From Hippopus hippopus (taxonomy: Eukaryota; Mollusca; Bivalvia; Cardiida; Cardiidae), in NCBI GenBank assembly GCA_946811185.2, contig OX328108.1:33292493-33356492 (forward strand): a stretch of 64,000 bases of DNA. Direction: 5' to 3'. Below are positions 29,843 through 39,427 of the stretch, piece after piece. How positions within the stretch are numbered: position 1 is the stretch's first letter; each line of letters begins with the position of its first letter. The translations under genes and the position numbers were made by a program. Under the pieces are notes generated by a model. That model searched no databases, was not told where the DNA came from, and was given only the letters and a program-made list of their open reading frames with translations.

Positions 29843-29994
29843 TTAAACAGTGTTATATTTGTTTTCTGCAGCTGCTTTAAATTTGGACAATTGTTAAATT
29901 TTTGTCGTCTGGTGTGGAGTTAACTCGTCATCATACATTTGTGGTAAGACCTGCAAAGAAACTATCGAAAATTACATAATAAAGATGCAATTGT

Positions 29995-30115
29995 AAGAAA
30001 GTAAGATATCATTTTTCCAACAAAGATAACATCGTGGAAAAAAATGCATATGATTGTTACAAGCGATTCCACCTTTTCCCACAATATTTGTGAACCACAG
30101 GGTGCAGATTGTCTT
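29995..30115 (+). repeat. family A fragment
   Basis: Decayed core (CATCGTGGAAAAAAATGC..CCTTTTCCCACAATAT). Confidence 0.5.
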
Positions 30116-30233
30116 ATTTGATTTCTCTCTAAATCTTGCAACAGAAGTGGACAGGGATTTTCAGGTTATGCAGACATTGCATATTTTATCATGTAACAAT
30201 GGTAGGATTTTAATCCTTTACTAGCTGACAAAA

Positions 30234-30645
30234 TTTGACTCATTTCCAATTTGAAAACATTTGCAGACATCAAATTAAACTTTATCCTGCTAAATTACTA
30301 AAATGAATTTTTGAATTCGATAGTTTGAACCCAAATCCCAAATATTGCTATTTCAAAGTTATGTTTTGGGGAACAACATCTCCTTTTCAGACAGTGTAGA
30401 ACCAAGATCAGACTGCACATTCTGTGCAGTCTGGTCTTGATCTAAATCATTCACAAAAGGTTAGTGACTTGTGCTTAGCAGCCCAAGGGTTAAATGTCAA
30501 TAGAACTAAGTAATCTGCTTTGTAAAACAGAGAAAAAATTGTGGAAAGAGGAGAAAATGCTGTTTATCAGCATTTACTTCTTTTCCTACCATGTTTTCAA
30601 AGGGGTCGTTCCTTAGGATGGTTAAAACACAGGACTGTGTGGTAA
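30234..30645 (-). mobile_element. family A copy split by family B
   Basis: Left arm 30234-30300 and core plus right arm 30515-30645 are one copy. Between them lies a family B piece (30340-30489) with a perfect centre ATCAGACTGCACATTCTGTG..CAGTCTGGTCTTGATC. Confidence 0.8.
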
Positions 30646-30714
30646 AGGTTTTAAAGGAAAAATTACCCCAATACTGCATGAATACAACCTTTTATGCCCA
30701 AGTTATAATTTACT

Positions 30715-30905
30715 TTCGAAAACACTGTTGAGAAAAGAACCATTGCTTTTAGTAAACAATGGTTCCATGTCCCACAATATTTTCTACACAATTCAGGGAA
30801 AGTACATGTATTTTCCTTTTTCTGTAAATATTTTCTCCTTTATGAATTTTTTAAGAAGTCTAGATTTAGCCTTTATAGGAAAAGATTACCCCTTTACAAG
30901 ACAAT
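30715..30905 (+). repeat. family A copy, degraded
   Basis: 'ttcgaaaacactgttgagaaaag' and 'tgtcccacaatattttctaca' flank a different small palindrome (ACCATTG..CAATGGT). Confidence 0.55.
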
Positions 30906-30912
30906 CATGTGT

Positions 30913-31217
30913 TTTAAATCTTTACCAAGCAACAAAATTGTAGGCTTTCCTAAATTGAAAGCTTTTGCAGTTGCCAAAATGATAGTGACTCTAAAATAAA
31001 ATTCCGTTTTTGGAAGAGTAGAAAACAATGTCGGAAATGGAGAATGTGCTGGTTGTAACCAGTATTCTCTCCTTTTCCCAAAATGGTGAACAGCATTTTC
31101 TCCTTTTTCCACAATGTTTTCTAACCTTAGGAAAAAATTATCATTTGAACCAAATTGTTGCCTGCAAAAATTTTGATTTCTACTAGCTTTAAATTTTGTT
31201 TTTGTGATAAAGAGTAA
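30913..31217. mobile_element. family A, 3'/3' arm isomer with doubled core
   Basis: Both outer arms are of the 3' type (ACAAAATTGTAGGC.. AAATTGAAAGCTTTTGCAG on the left; TGCCTGCAAAAATTTTGATT.. on the right). The core right half occurs twice. Confidence 0.82.
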
Positions 31218-31457
31218 AATAGAGTACATTGATGCAGTAGGTTTACCTTTTTATACTGCATACAGGGTGTTTCACAATATCTGTTACCATTTCAAACATG
31301 TAATTTTATCATATGTTGGTAAATGTTAGTTTTTTATATTTGTCAAAAGAATTTGGTTTATTAGCTTTCTGATATCTGTTCTCTTCTGGGGAACTACTTT
31401 GCTGTCTCTCAAAATGTGATTGGAGAAGTAGTTGCAATATAGAATTAGAAAACTTAA

Positions 31458-32089
31458 AGATGCCCGTCTACAGCCGGTGAGCAAGAACACTGTTAAATTT
31501 CAAACAATTTAGAATGGTACAGAAATCAGGCCTTTGTGTAAACATGGATAAATTACTGACATACATGGTGTACTTGAAAAAAAGAAACACAGAGATTTGT
31601 ATTAGAAACCGAACATTGGTCAGAAGAAAACTGGCTGACAATCAGAGCTGTAAACAATGGCGGTGCGTCACGGAAATTTATCGTTGGTTTCCGCCTAGAG
31701 TCGGATACAGTGTAATTTGCATATATAGGCCGCGACCTCCGTCTGAAAATCGAGGCTGCAACAGAGAAGCCTCCATTTTCCTTCGTTTACCTCATTAGAC
31801 ACAGGGCGAAGGTCAAATATAGTCACGTGACAGAATGCATGATCATCATACGAATCTACCCGAGTGTATAACGGACACATCGAAATCTTCGATTCAAAAA
31901 CTGGAAACGACGAGTCTGTTTACATGGAAGGCCGCAACTCAGCGAAATGCATTTTCTATCGACCGTAATCTAAGCAACCTTGCAACCGTGAGGTGAAATA
32001 TTTGGCATGAAGATATGAGAATGACTATAGTTTGATAAAATAAAGACAAAATGAGTTAAAACTGGCTGAAAATGAGTATCAGGGCCTCT
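31458..32089. mobile_element. TTAA-flanked 632-bp element, Kolobok-like ends
   Basis: TTAA at 31454-31457 and 32090-32093. The ends are AGATGCCC and, inverted, AGAGGCCC. TTAA target and AGRGG-type ends recall T2/Kolobok MITEs. The GC-richer interior includes CCTAGAGTCGGATACAGTG and no convincing protein. Only the 8-bp termini support the assignment. Confidence 0.6.
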
Positions 32090-32164
32090 TTAAGGTAAAC
32101 AAGTTAACCACACCATCTTAGATGACAAAATTAATGATAAGAATCAATACCAACTCGGTGTAAC

Positions 32165-32362
32165 TCTTTACCAAATATCAAAATTTTTTGACTGGACCAA
32201 ATTGAAAGCATTTGCAGACTATAGATCAAATGTTGGGAAAATGGTCATTCCTGTCTTTTATAGAAGAGAAAATATTGGTTACCAGCATTTTCTCCTTTTT
32301 CCACATTGTTTTCAAAACCCTTCTTTTTCAGGGTCATTAAAAGTCAAGACTGTGGCAAAGGC
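32165..32362 (-). mobile_element. family A copy
   Basis: Starts CTCTTTACCAAATATC; the core lacks its outer left part; TTAA 32363-32366 is shared with the next copy. Confidence 0.88.
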
Positions 32363-32366
32363 TTAA

Positions 32367-32586
32367 CCCTTTCCCAAGCGACAAATTTTGAAACCTTTCA
32401 AATTTTAAGGTTCTTTAGACAACAAATATGAAAGTGGAAAAAATGACCTTGAGCTTCTTTGACAGGGAGGAAAACAATGCGGGAAAAGGAGAAAATTCTG
32501 GTTACCAGCATTTTCTCCTTTTCCCACAATGTTTTAGAAGGACTCTTCCTCAGGGTCATGAGCACACAGGATTGTTTGTTAAAGGG
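32367..32586 (-). mobile_element. family A copy, complete
   Basis: TTAA 32363-32366 and 32587-32590. Confidence 0.92.
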
Positions 32587-32590
32587 TTAA

Positions 32591-32896
32591 TTGATATCTG
32601 AAATATTTTGCTGTAATTCTAGCCAAAAAAATTTTATCCTGTCCCTTTTAATTTGATATAATTGAAGTTAGTTCTATGAATAATGAAATTTGCTATGTAG
32701 TGATTAAGACTTTTGAACATATTGCATGGTGATAATAAAACAAAAAGGACATTGTTGGGAATATGTCGGTAACAGATCATTATTTTCAAAATCTGTATTA
32801 TATTTTGTGGTGATAGGCACATCTATTGAAACATAATTGTTGTATGAAAAGTTCGCTTTCAACACTTTTGCAGGGTGTTTACTGTGATTAAGAATT
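32591..32896. other. unassigned sequence
   Basis: AT-rich, nothing recognised. Confidence 0.4.
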
Positions 32897-32900
32897 TTAA

Positions 32901-33121
32901 CTCTTTACCAAACATACAATTTTGGACTAGTCCAAATTGAAAGCATTTGCAGACGACAACATAAATGTGAATCAAGAATTGAAATTTTTATTTTTGAAGG
33001 GCAGAAAATATTGTGGGAAAAGGAGAAAATGCTGGTTACCAGCATTTTCTCCTTTTCCCACAATGTTTTCAAAAGCTTTCTCTCTCAGGGTCGTTAAAAG
33101 TCGGGATTGTGTGGTAAAGAG
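32901..33121 (-). mobile_element. family A copy, complete
   Basis: TTAA 32897-32900 and 33122-33125; perfect core GGAGAAAATGCTGGTTACC. Confidence 0.94.
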
Positions 33122-33279
33122 TTAAGCATTTGAAATGGTTACGGTTACTTTGAGACACCCTGTATCTCAAGCTAAAGGGAAATGTACCTTTAAAAACTTC
33201 ACAGGGTGTTATTATTGTTATATTTATTTCCATAAGGACTTACCATTAACCAATTAGATAACCATACCATTTACTAAAC

Positions 33280-33365
33280 ATTTACCAGACAACAAAATTT
33301 AGAACTTGTCCAAATTGAAAACATTTCCAGACGATATGTTACATGTGGCTCCAATGACAGAATTA
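33280..33365 (-). repeat. family A 3'-arm fragment
   Basis: ATTTACCAGACAACAAAATT and TTGAAAACATTTCCAGACG only. Confidence 0.65.
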
Positions 33366-33417
33366 GGAAGTATTTTGATCAGTCAAAGAATTTTTATTTC
33401 AAAGCATAGAAAACATT

Positions 33418-34114
33418 AGACCTGTACCAGGTAATAAAATTTTCTGTTTGTCCAAATTGAACGCATTTGGAGTCAACATAGTTATTATATTTGGCTCAAT
33501 TGAACAAATTTGTCTTTGAAAGGATAGATCACACTGTGGAAAATGGAGAAAATGCTCGTGACCAGTATTTTTTCTCCCCGTGGGGTCCCGGGTTTTTTTT
33601 AATTTATAGAATAGGACCTCGGCCTTTCTCTATGGCATGTCGTAGAAGGCGACTAAAATTAGAGACAAACGGCTGCTTTCCTCGTAATTCGTAGGATTGC
33701 AGCAGGCTGGGTAGTTCTTATTCCAAATCCTGTATTTTTTTCTCGATGTAAATAGGGTTTGGAATGGGAATCAATTGGCCTGTGGGACCCCGTGTGGTTT
33801 AATCGGGGGTATAAGAATAAACCACTGCAGTCCCGCGATCGTCACATCTGCCATTTCATCCGGCGGAACAAAAGTGACAGCATGCATGTCGTAAAAGGCG
33901 ACAAAAGGGGCATCATTTTGTGTTTCGTCCATTCCTCATTTATCATGTTTGTCTTATGTTGTTGCACATGTATGTTATTTTCACCTCGCATTATTGTTTA
34001 CTAAGTAAGTGCGCCCAATATGACCTAAGTTGTCGACGGGCCTTAAAACGCTATTCATTCATTATTCATCATCCTCCGGGTTGTCAAAATTCGGGATTGT
34101 GTGGTAAAGGGTTA
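33418..34114 (-). mobile_element. family A copy split by a SINE-like insertion
   Basis: Left part 33418-33576 stops inside the core (GACCAGTATTTTTTCTCC). Right part about 34070-34114 resumes in the arm (TTGTCAAAATTCGGGATTG). Some core sequence was lost at the junction. Confidence 0.85.
33577..34068 (+). mobile_element. SINE-like retroposon sharing the LINE 3' tail
   Basis: About 490 bp. It contains the motif CATGTCGTA(G/A)AAGGCGAC twice (33630s and 33880s). It ends GCGCCCAATATGACCTAAGT..TGTCGACGGGCC..TTAAAAC, then ATTCATTCATT. The last 55-60 bases match the 3' end of the LINE at 54696-60580 almost exactly. Known SINEs borrow the tail of the LINE that mobilises them, so this is probably a SINE of that LINE. 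A 5'-deleted LINE relative is the alternative. No convincing tRNA head was identified. Confidence 0.8.
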
Positions 34115-34570
34115 AGGCATTGTCGGGAATTCAGAACTTCCTGATAAGTGGCGCTTTTCTTCCTTTTCAAACAATGCATTCTCTCTATACAAAGACAATC
34201 CCATCATTTGAGCTACATTTAATTTGTAGTGTGCAAATGCTTTCAGCCTGGAAGTCTACATTTGCTTGTAACAAGTGAATGCCCTTTTTCTCACCCTGTT
34301 GTCAAAATGTGTTTGTGACAGGAACCTCAATAGATTTATGTATGTGGTATTAAGTTGAATCCTTTTCCAAAAAATTTCAAGTTTTAACAATCTTGAAAAA
34401 AGAAAGATTTTGAAAACATTTTTGGAAAAAGGGAAAATATAGGCAGTCAGGATTCTCTCCTTTTTCCACTATGTTTTCTCTCCATTTCATGGGTAGATCC
34501 TATCACTTGAGCCAGATTTGTCATCATCTAATGCTTCCAATTTGGAAAGGTGTAAATTGTTGTCGTAAGA
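34115..34570 (+). repeat. two degraded family A copies
   Basis: 34115-34262 keeps ATCCCATCATTTGAGCTACA and 'gtgcaaatgctttcag'. 34358-34570 keeps TCCTTTTCCAAAAAATTTC, a worn core and 'atcatctaatgcttccaatttgg'. Confidence 0.65.
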
Positions 34571-34769
34571 ATTTTCCTTTCACTGTATGTACACGTAATA
34601 TGAAATATAGATCTGCATTTTCATGAATAAGCTTGTATATAGTTATGTCATTGTTTGTAAACGCATAATGTATCTGTAATTTTTAGTATTGGTAAAATAA
34701 AATGGCAATTCTTTGTCACATATTATAATTAGAATGGTATTACTCTCATGTTTGATTCCCTCCCCATCT

Positions 34770-34855
34770 TGCCGAGCCTGGTAGCTTAGTCTGTAAGGTA
34801 CATGGCTTGAAAACATGATGGCTTGTTCAAATCCTCAAAGCCAATTTCTATTGTA
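34770..34855 (+). repeat. tRNA-like SINE head fragment
   Basis: GCCTGGTAGCTTAGTCTGTA looks like an A box and TTGTTCAAATCC like a B box, but the arms do not pair as a tRNA. It lies directly before a family A copy. Confidence 0.5.
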
Positions 34856-34862
34856 GGCTTAA

Positions 34863-36103
34863 CCCATTACCACACAACGCTGAGTTTTAGCTACCCTGAA
34901 ACAAGAAGGCTTTTGAAAATATTGTCAGAAAAGGAGAAAATGATGGTGACCAGCATTTTCTCCTTTTCCCACAATGTTTTCTACCCTATAAAATACAAAA
35001 AACAACCATTTAACTTGCATTTAAATTCTTGTCTGCAAATGCTTTGGTCTAGTCCAAAATCTTGTCGGGTTATTAGCTCTACTGCTGAAAGGTATGGTTT
35101 CGTCATCCGTCCATCAGTCTGCCTGTTCGTCCCTCCGTCCGTTAGTCTGTTTCTTGTTTACGCGATAAAGTCTGCATTCGTGGTCGGATTTTCTAAACTT
35201 GCACAGTTTGTTTATCTCATCAATAGCTTAAACCCTATTGCTTTTGAAAAAAAATCCAACAAACAGTATGGGAAAAGTAGCCATTTGAAGTTGAAAATTT
35301 CCATTTCTTGTTTACGAGATAAAGTCTGCATTTGTGGTCAGATTTTCATGAAACTTGCACAATTGCTTTATATCATCAACAGCTTGAATCCTATTGATTT
35401 TGAAAAAAATCTGACAATTAGTATGGGAAAAGTAGCCATTTGAAATTGAAAATTTCAATTTCTTGTTTATGTAATGAAGTGCGCATTTGTGGTCGGGTTT
35501 TTGTGAAAATTGCACAGTTGCTTTGTATCATCAATAGCTTGTGCCCTGTTGATTTTGAAAAAAAACCTGACAATCAGTTTGGGAAAGGAAGCCATTTAAA
35601 GTTGAAAATTTCCATTACTTGTTTGGGTAATGAAGTCCATATTTTTCATCCAATTCTTTTGAAACTTGCAAAAATTATTTGGTCATCAAGGGATTGAGCT
35701 CTGTTAAAAGTGAAGAAAATCTAGTAATCAGTGTACGAAAAGCAGCCATTTGATGACTTAGTATTGTTAACTCAACAAAGACCATATTGTTGGTCACATT
35801 TTTCTGAAATTTGCTAAGATTGTTAAATACAATGCATACTGAAACCCTGTCAAATTTGGCTGCATTCCAAACAATAGGTTTTGAGAAGTTGTACTTCATT
35901 TTTTTTTTTTTTTTCATTATTTGTTCAATTCACTATGCTTACTTATGCTGTCTTAATGGGTTCAAGCCCATTTCTTATTTTTTTTTTGTTTTTTGTTTTC
36001 CTTTTTCATGAATTCATAATGTATGCTAGCAAAAAAGCAAAATCTCTGCCAGTAGAGCGATTTCAGGCCCTCAAGGGCCTCTAGGTTTTTTTTTGGTAAA
36101 GAG
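34863..36103 (+). mobile_element. family A copy split by a Helitron-like element
   Basis: 34863-35067 runs from TTAA 34859-34862 to ATCTTGTCG. The terminus TTTTGGTAAAGAG and TTAA (36104-36107) reappear after 36084. The two pieces make one complete copy. Confidence 0.92.
35078..36084 (+). mobile_element. Helitron-like non-autonomous element
   Basis: Starts near TCTACTGCTGAAAGG. It has a GTCCGTCCG-type head and four to five tandem units of about 155 bp (GTCTGCATTTGTGGTC..GAAACTTGCACA..ATCATCAATAGCTTG..AGTAGCCATTTG). It ends GGCCCTCAAGGGCCTCTAG, that is a short hairpin followed by CTAG. TC at the 5' end, a 3' hairpin and CTRR are the Helitron signature. It carries no helicase. The same end occurs at 49164-49167 and, as CTGA, at 53498-53501. 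Confidence 0.75.
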
Positions 36104-36107
36104 TTAA

Positions 36108-36270
36108 AGATAGTCATTGCATCAGGATTCATCAATCTCTCACTGCTGTATATTGCTTCAAAGATGGAACTGTGGGAAAGAGGTCAGTGGCACATGAAAA
36201 ATTACTGTGTAAAATACTGGTAAAAGAAACTCCAGGAAAGCATGGATAGGTGCACTGGCAGCCACAATAC
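36108..36270 (+). mobile_element. SINE fragment
   Basis: Matches the middle and 3' part of the 8.7-kb SINE (GATAGTCATTGCATCAGGAT, GTGGGAAAGAGGTCAGTGGC, CTCCAGGAAAGCATGGATAG). Confidence 0.8.
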
Positions 36271-36345
36271 AACAAACAAGAGCACCGCATGTGGGTGCCA
36301 AAACTTGGCTGCACTTGCTTTTCACTGGAAATTTTTAGTTGGAAA
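36271..36345 (-). repeat. R3 terminal fragment
   Basis: AACAAGAGCACCGCATGTGG..GTGCC is the hairpin end of R3 on the other strand. Confidence 0.65.
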
Positions 36346-36935
36346 AGGGAGAATAACTGTAAAAAAAAGTACTTTGCTGGTTCTCTCCCCTTGTTGTATG
36401 GGCTCTACTTTTGATAGTTAACAACTAGTCCAAGTTTGAAGAAATGTCTTCAGTAAGAATAGAGATATCATAAAATGTCAAAGTCTTTACACCACTACAT
36501 TGCCATCCCATTCTTTGAACATGACATATTTGTCATGATTTTTAACTCTACTCGCCAAAGCCCAGTGGGCTTATGTCATGCATATGTCTGCCCATGCGTT
36601 AACCAGCATTTTCTCCTTTTCCCATAATGTTTTCTTACCCTTCAGAGACAAGTCCCATTATTTGAGCCATATCTATCTTCTGCAAATGTTTTCAATTTTG
36701 ACCAGTCTTAAGTTTTGAGATTGGTAGATGGTAAATATGGAATGAAATATCTTTAAACAGTCTCTGTAAGGCAGCTTATTTTACTTTTTCAAAATTGCTT
36801 AATTTACTCAGCAAAACTGAAAAAAAATATGGAAAACAATTTCCACTAGGTGAGCAATATAGGGCAATGATGGTCACCTTGTTTACAACTCTCAACTTAA
36901 GCTCTACTGACCAAGGGCTCCTTAGCATGCACTAA
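36346..36935 (+). repeat. mosaic of Helitron-like and family A pieces
   Basis: 36545-36597 is the head of the 21.7-kb Helitron-like element (CTCGCCAAAGCCCAGTGGGC). 36598-36733 is the 3' half of a family A copy. 36775-36905 resembles the head of the 38.3-kb Helitron-like element (CTCAGCAAAACTGAA.., GATGGTCACCTTGTTTACAA). 36346-36544 holds nothing recognised. Confidence 0.65.
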
Positions 36936-37163
36936 CTCTGTACCAAATGACAAAATTTTAGACCATAACAAATTGAAAGCATTTGCAGATGACAAAATAA
37001 AGGTGACTCAAAAATTGAAATTTGTTTCCAGAAGGGTAGAAAATATTGTGGGAAAAGGAGTAAATGCTGATTACCTGGTAAGCATTTTCTTCTTTTCTCA
37101 CAATGTTTTCAAAAGCCTTTTTTTTTTTTAGTGTCATTAAAAGTCGAGATTGTGTGGTAAAGG
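36936..37163 (-). mobile_element. family A copy with CTAA flanks
   Basis: Complete copy flanked by CTAA on both sides (36932-36935 and 37164-37167) instead of TTAA; the core is slightly expanded (GATTACCTGGTAAGC). Confidence 0.9.
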
Positions 37164-37167
37164 ACTA

Positions 37168-37345
37168 AACATCTCTAAAGCTACCCATCCAATTCTGGTG
37201 CATCTTCACAGAAATTATACTCTCTCATGGCCCTCTTCAGAATTTCCTCAAAGAATCTATTGAAAACTCTGGTTGCCATAGTGACAAAACTCCAAAAATA
37301 TTTCAAATCTTAAAATTCTTCTCCAAATCTGCAGTTTTGAATTCT
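37168..37345 (+). repeat. Helitron-like fragment
   Basis: Matches 21785-21930: AGCTACCCATCCAATTCTGG, CTCATGGCCCTCTTCAGAAT, CTCTGGTTGCCATAGTGAC. It probably continues the head at 36545, with family A copies lodged between. Confidence 0.7.
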
Positions 37346-37359
37346 TTACATACTCGTCA

Positions 37360-37508
37360 GGAGAAAATGCTAGCAGTGTTTTCTAGCCTTTTGAAGACAA
37401 ATCTCATATATTGGGCTACATATAACTTGTCGTCTGCTAAGGATGTCCCGCAAATGATTTGAGTTTGGTAAAGTCTACTCTTTTTTGTTTGGTAAGAGAA
37501 GGGGTTGA
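37360..37508 (+). repeat. family A 3' half copy
   Basis: Worn core, then ATATAACTTGTCGTCTGC and GTTTGGTAAGAG. Confidence 0.7.
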
Positions 37509-37579
37509 TTTTCAACCCACCTGAACATGTTCTGTAAACCAACTTTTGGTTGTAAATAATTTCCGGTCCAGTTACCACT

Positions 37580-37588
37580 TATAAAAGG
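37580..37588 (+). promoter_or_regulatory. candidate TATA box of the BTB gene
   Basis: TATAAAAGG lies 228 bases before the ATG of the BTB exon. A start of transcription near 37610 would leave a 5' UTR of about 200 bases. A second A/T run (TATAAAATA, 37751) is closer to the ATG. No transcript data are available. Confidence 0.4.
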
Positions 37589-37815
37589 TTGTAATAAGAG
37601 AGGCCTACACACAAACATTTAACTAGATCTAGGTTTGAAATCTTTCGCTGTATAACTAGGTCCAAGAAGTTTGTTGTTACAAATAAAGATTTATTTTAAT
37701 AAGGATAGTTGTTATAGATCAATAGGATAGTCTCATAGTTCATACACCGTATAAAATATTCAGCAAAGGACAATCAATTTTACGCACAACATTGAGTGAC
37801 CTTGATTCAGCAAAA

Positions 37816-38281
37816 ATGGCGCAAGTAAACACATCTACATTTAATGATGAATGCGCAGAAGGAAGTGTTAGTGCAAAAGAAGAGATTGCTGAAATAGGAA
37901 AAAAGAAGACAAAAGACAGCGAAGAAGACAGCAATGACAACCACCATAATGAGAAAGAAGACGAAGATGCCCATGTTAATGTTGAAAAGAGAGTTGATAA
38001 TTCAAGAGGGACTGTGGATGAAGAAGAGATGTCTATGACGGAGAAACCCTGGGAAAGCGAAACTACAGAATTGGATGATTTAAATGATGTTTTTCTTGTC
38101 ATGGATGGTCGCCAACTTGTTGCTTCCAAGGTTGTTCTCTGTCTGGCTTCACCTGTCTTTAAATCGATAGTTGAAAGTTTGATTTCGCACAAGCAAGAGA
38201 TCCATCTTCACGGGAAGAAGTACAGAGATGTGAAGGAGTTCTACAAATGTATTGATCCAAGGACTATGACCCCTATCACTG
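37816..38281 (+). CDS. BTB/POZ-domain protein, first coding exon
   Basis: 155 codons from ATG 37816 (context AAAAATGGCG, good for a eukaryotic start) to a donor TG|GTGAGTG at 38281/38282. Residues about 9-90 are acidic and Ser/Asp/Glu rich with a basic patch (GKKKTKD), likely disordered. The BTB fold begins at about residue 91: NDVFLVMDGRQLVASKVVL, then CLASPVFKSI, and a second strand QEIHLHGKKYRDVKEFYKC. Such domains dimerise and often recruit cullin-3. Which C-terminal module follows (MATH, Kelch, BACK) cannot be said because the next exons are not in the window. The intron that follows contains the large inverted-repeat insertion. An in-frame upstream TTG was not used. Confidence 0.85.
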
Positions 38282-38904
38282 GTGAGTGAGTTAAATAAAT
38301 GTATGATAAATTCAGGGTTTTTAGCTTTACCGGTCAGCAAAACTGAACGAAACATGGGAAAACACCTAGTATTAACTAGCAGATAATTTCTACAATTTCC
38401 ACCATGCAATATACGACAATGGTGGTCACCTTGTTTACAACTCTGGCAATTGCGTGTTTTCCATCCGTCTGTTTATTTGTCTGCCCATCAGTCTTTTCCG
38501 TGTTTACGTTTTAAAGTCCGCATTTGTGGTCAAATTTTCATGAAACTTGCAGTTACTTTATATCATCAATAGCTTGAACCCTATCAATCTTGAAAATTTA
38601 AATTTCTTATTTACATGATAAAATCATCATTTTTGATCGAATTCTTTTGAAATTTGCACTGATTATTTGTTTTAAAGAGATTGAACCCTATTAAAAATGA
38701 TGTAGATCATCCCATCAATTTAGGAAAATTAGCCATTGTATGACCAAGTCTTGTTTACGCACCAAAGTCTACATTACTGGTCCCTTTTCTGTGGAAGTTG
38801 CACAGATTGTTTAATGCAACAAGTACTATATAGACGCATCAAATTTGGCTAGATTCCTAGTACTGATAACTGTCCCCAAAGGTGATGTTACTTTTTGACT
38901 GGTC

Positions 38905-39120
38905 GCCTCTGGGTACAGAGACGATCAAGACAAAACCAGTTGAAATCTCCGCACAGATTTTGTGCGCAAGATTGAACTCTCATAATTTCACAAATAGATC
39001 ACAAAACTAGGATTTGAACATACCTGTTGCTTACATATTCAATCACCCTTCGTTTGAAATACAAATATTTTCAATTTAAACGCTGAACATAAGAATAAAT
39101 AGTTCGTTTCATCTGGTACT
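38905..39120 (+). repeat. interspersed repeat D
   Basis: Second copy of the repeat at 18850-19050 (AGTTGAAATCTCCGCACAGA, TTGTGCGCAAGATTGAACTC, ATTTGAACATACCTGTTGCT). Confidence 0.8.
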
Positions 39121-39427
39121 CGAGTAATTTATGTTCCCGAAAACACACAAAATGGCCGCCATGCACGATAAATTTTGTCACTTGTATTCCGAGATTTAGA
39201 TGTTATAAACGACTTCTACAAGCTCTTAAGGTAATGAAAGGTTTAAAAATTTGTCTTTGGTCATGTTTGTTACTGAAAGCTAATTGTATTTCGCTGCAAT
39301 ACAGATTAAACCGACAAAACAAAAAGTCAGTCTAGCGCTCTATCTTTTGCTGCCGGAAAATTTACGATGGACTTGAGGCGGTACGGTGCACAATAAATGT
39401 CCAAATATGAAAAAAATCACCGTATCG

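Larger units (their letters stand above)
27706..37500. other. region downstream of Ral, no gene found
   Basis: Repeats only, itemised separately. 3' UTR limits of the second Ral isoform were not determined. Confidence 0.7.

Noticed and set aside
4086..30645. CRISPR-like array because of regularly spaced palindromes
   Set aside because: Eukaryotic context, units about 220 bp with TTAA target sites and no short unique spacers; these are MITEs.
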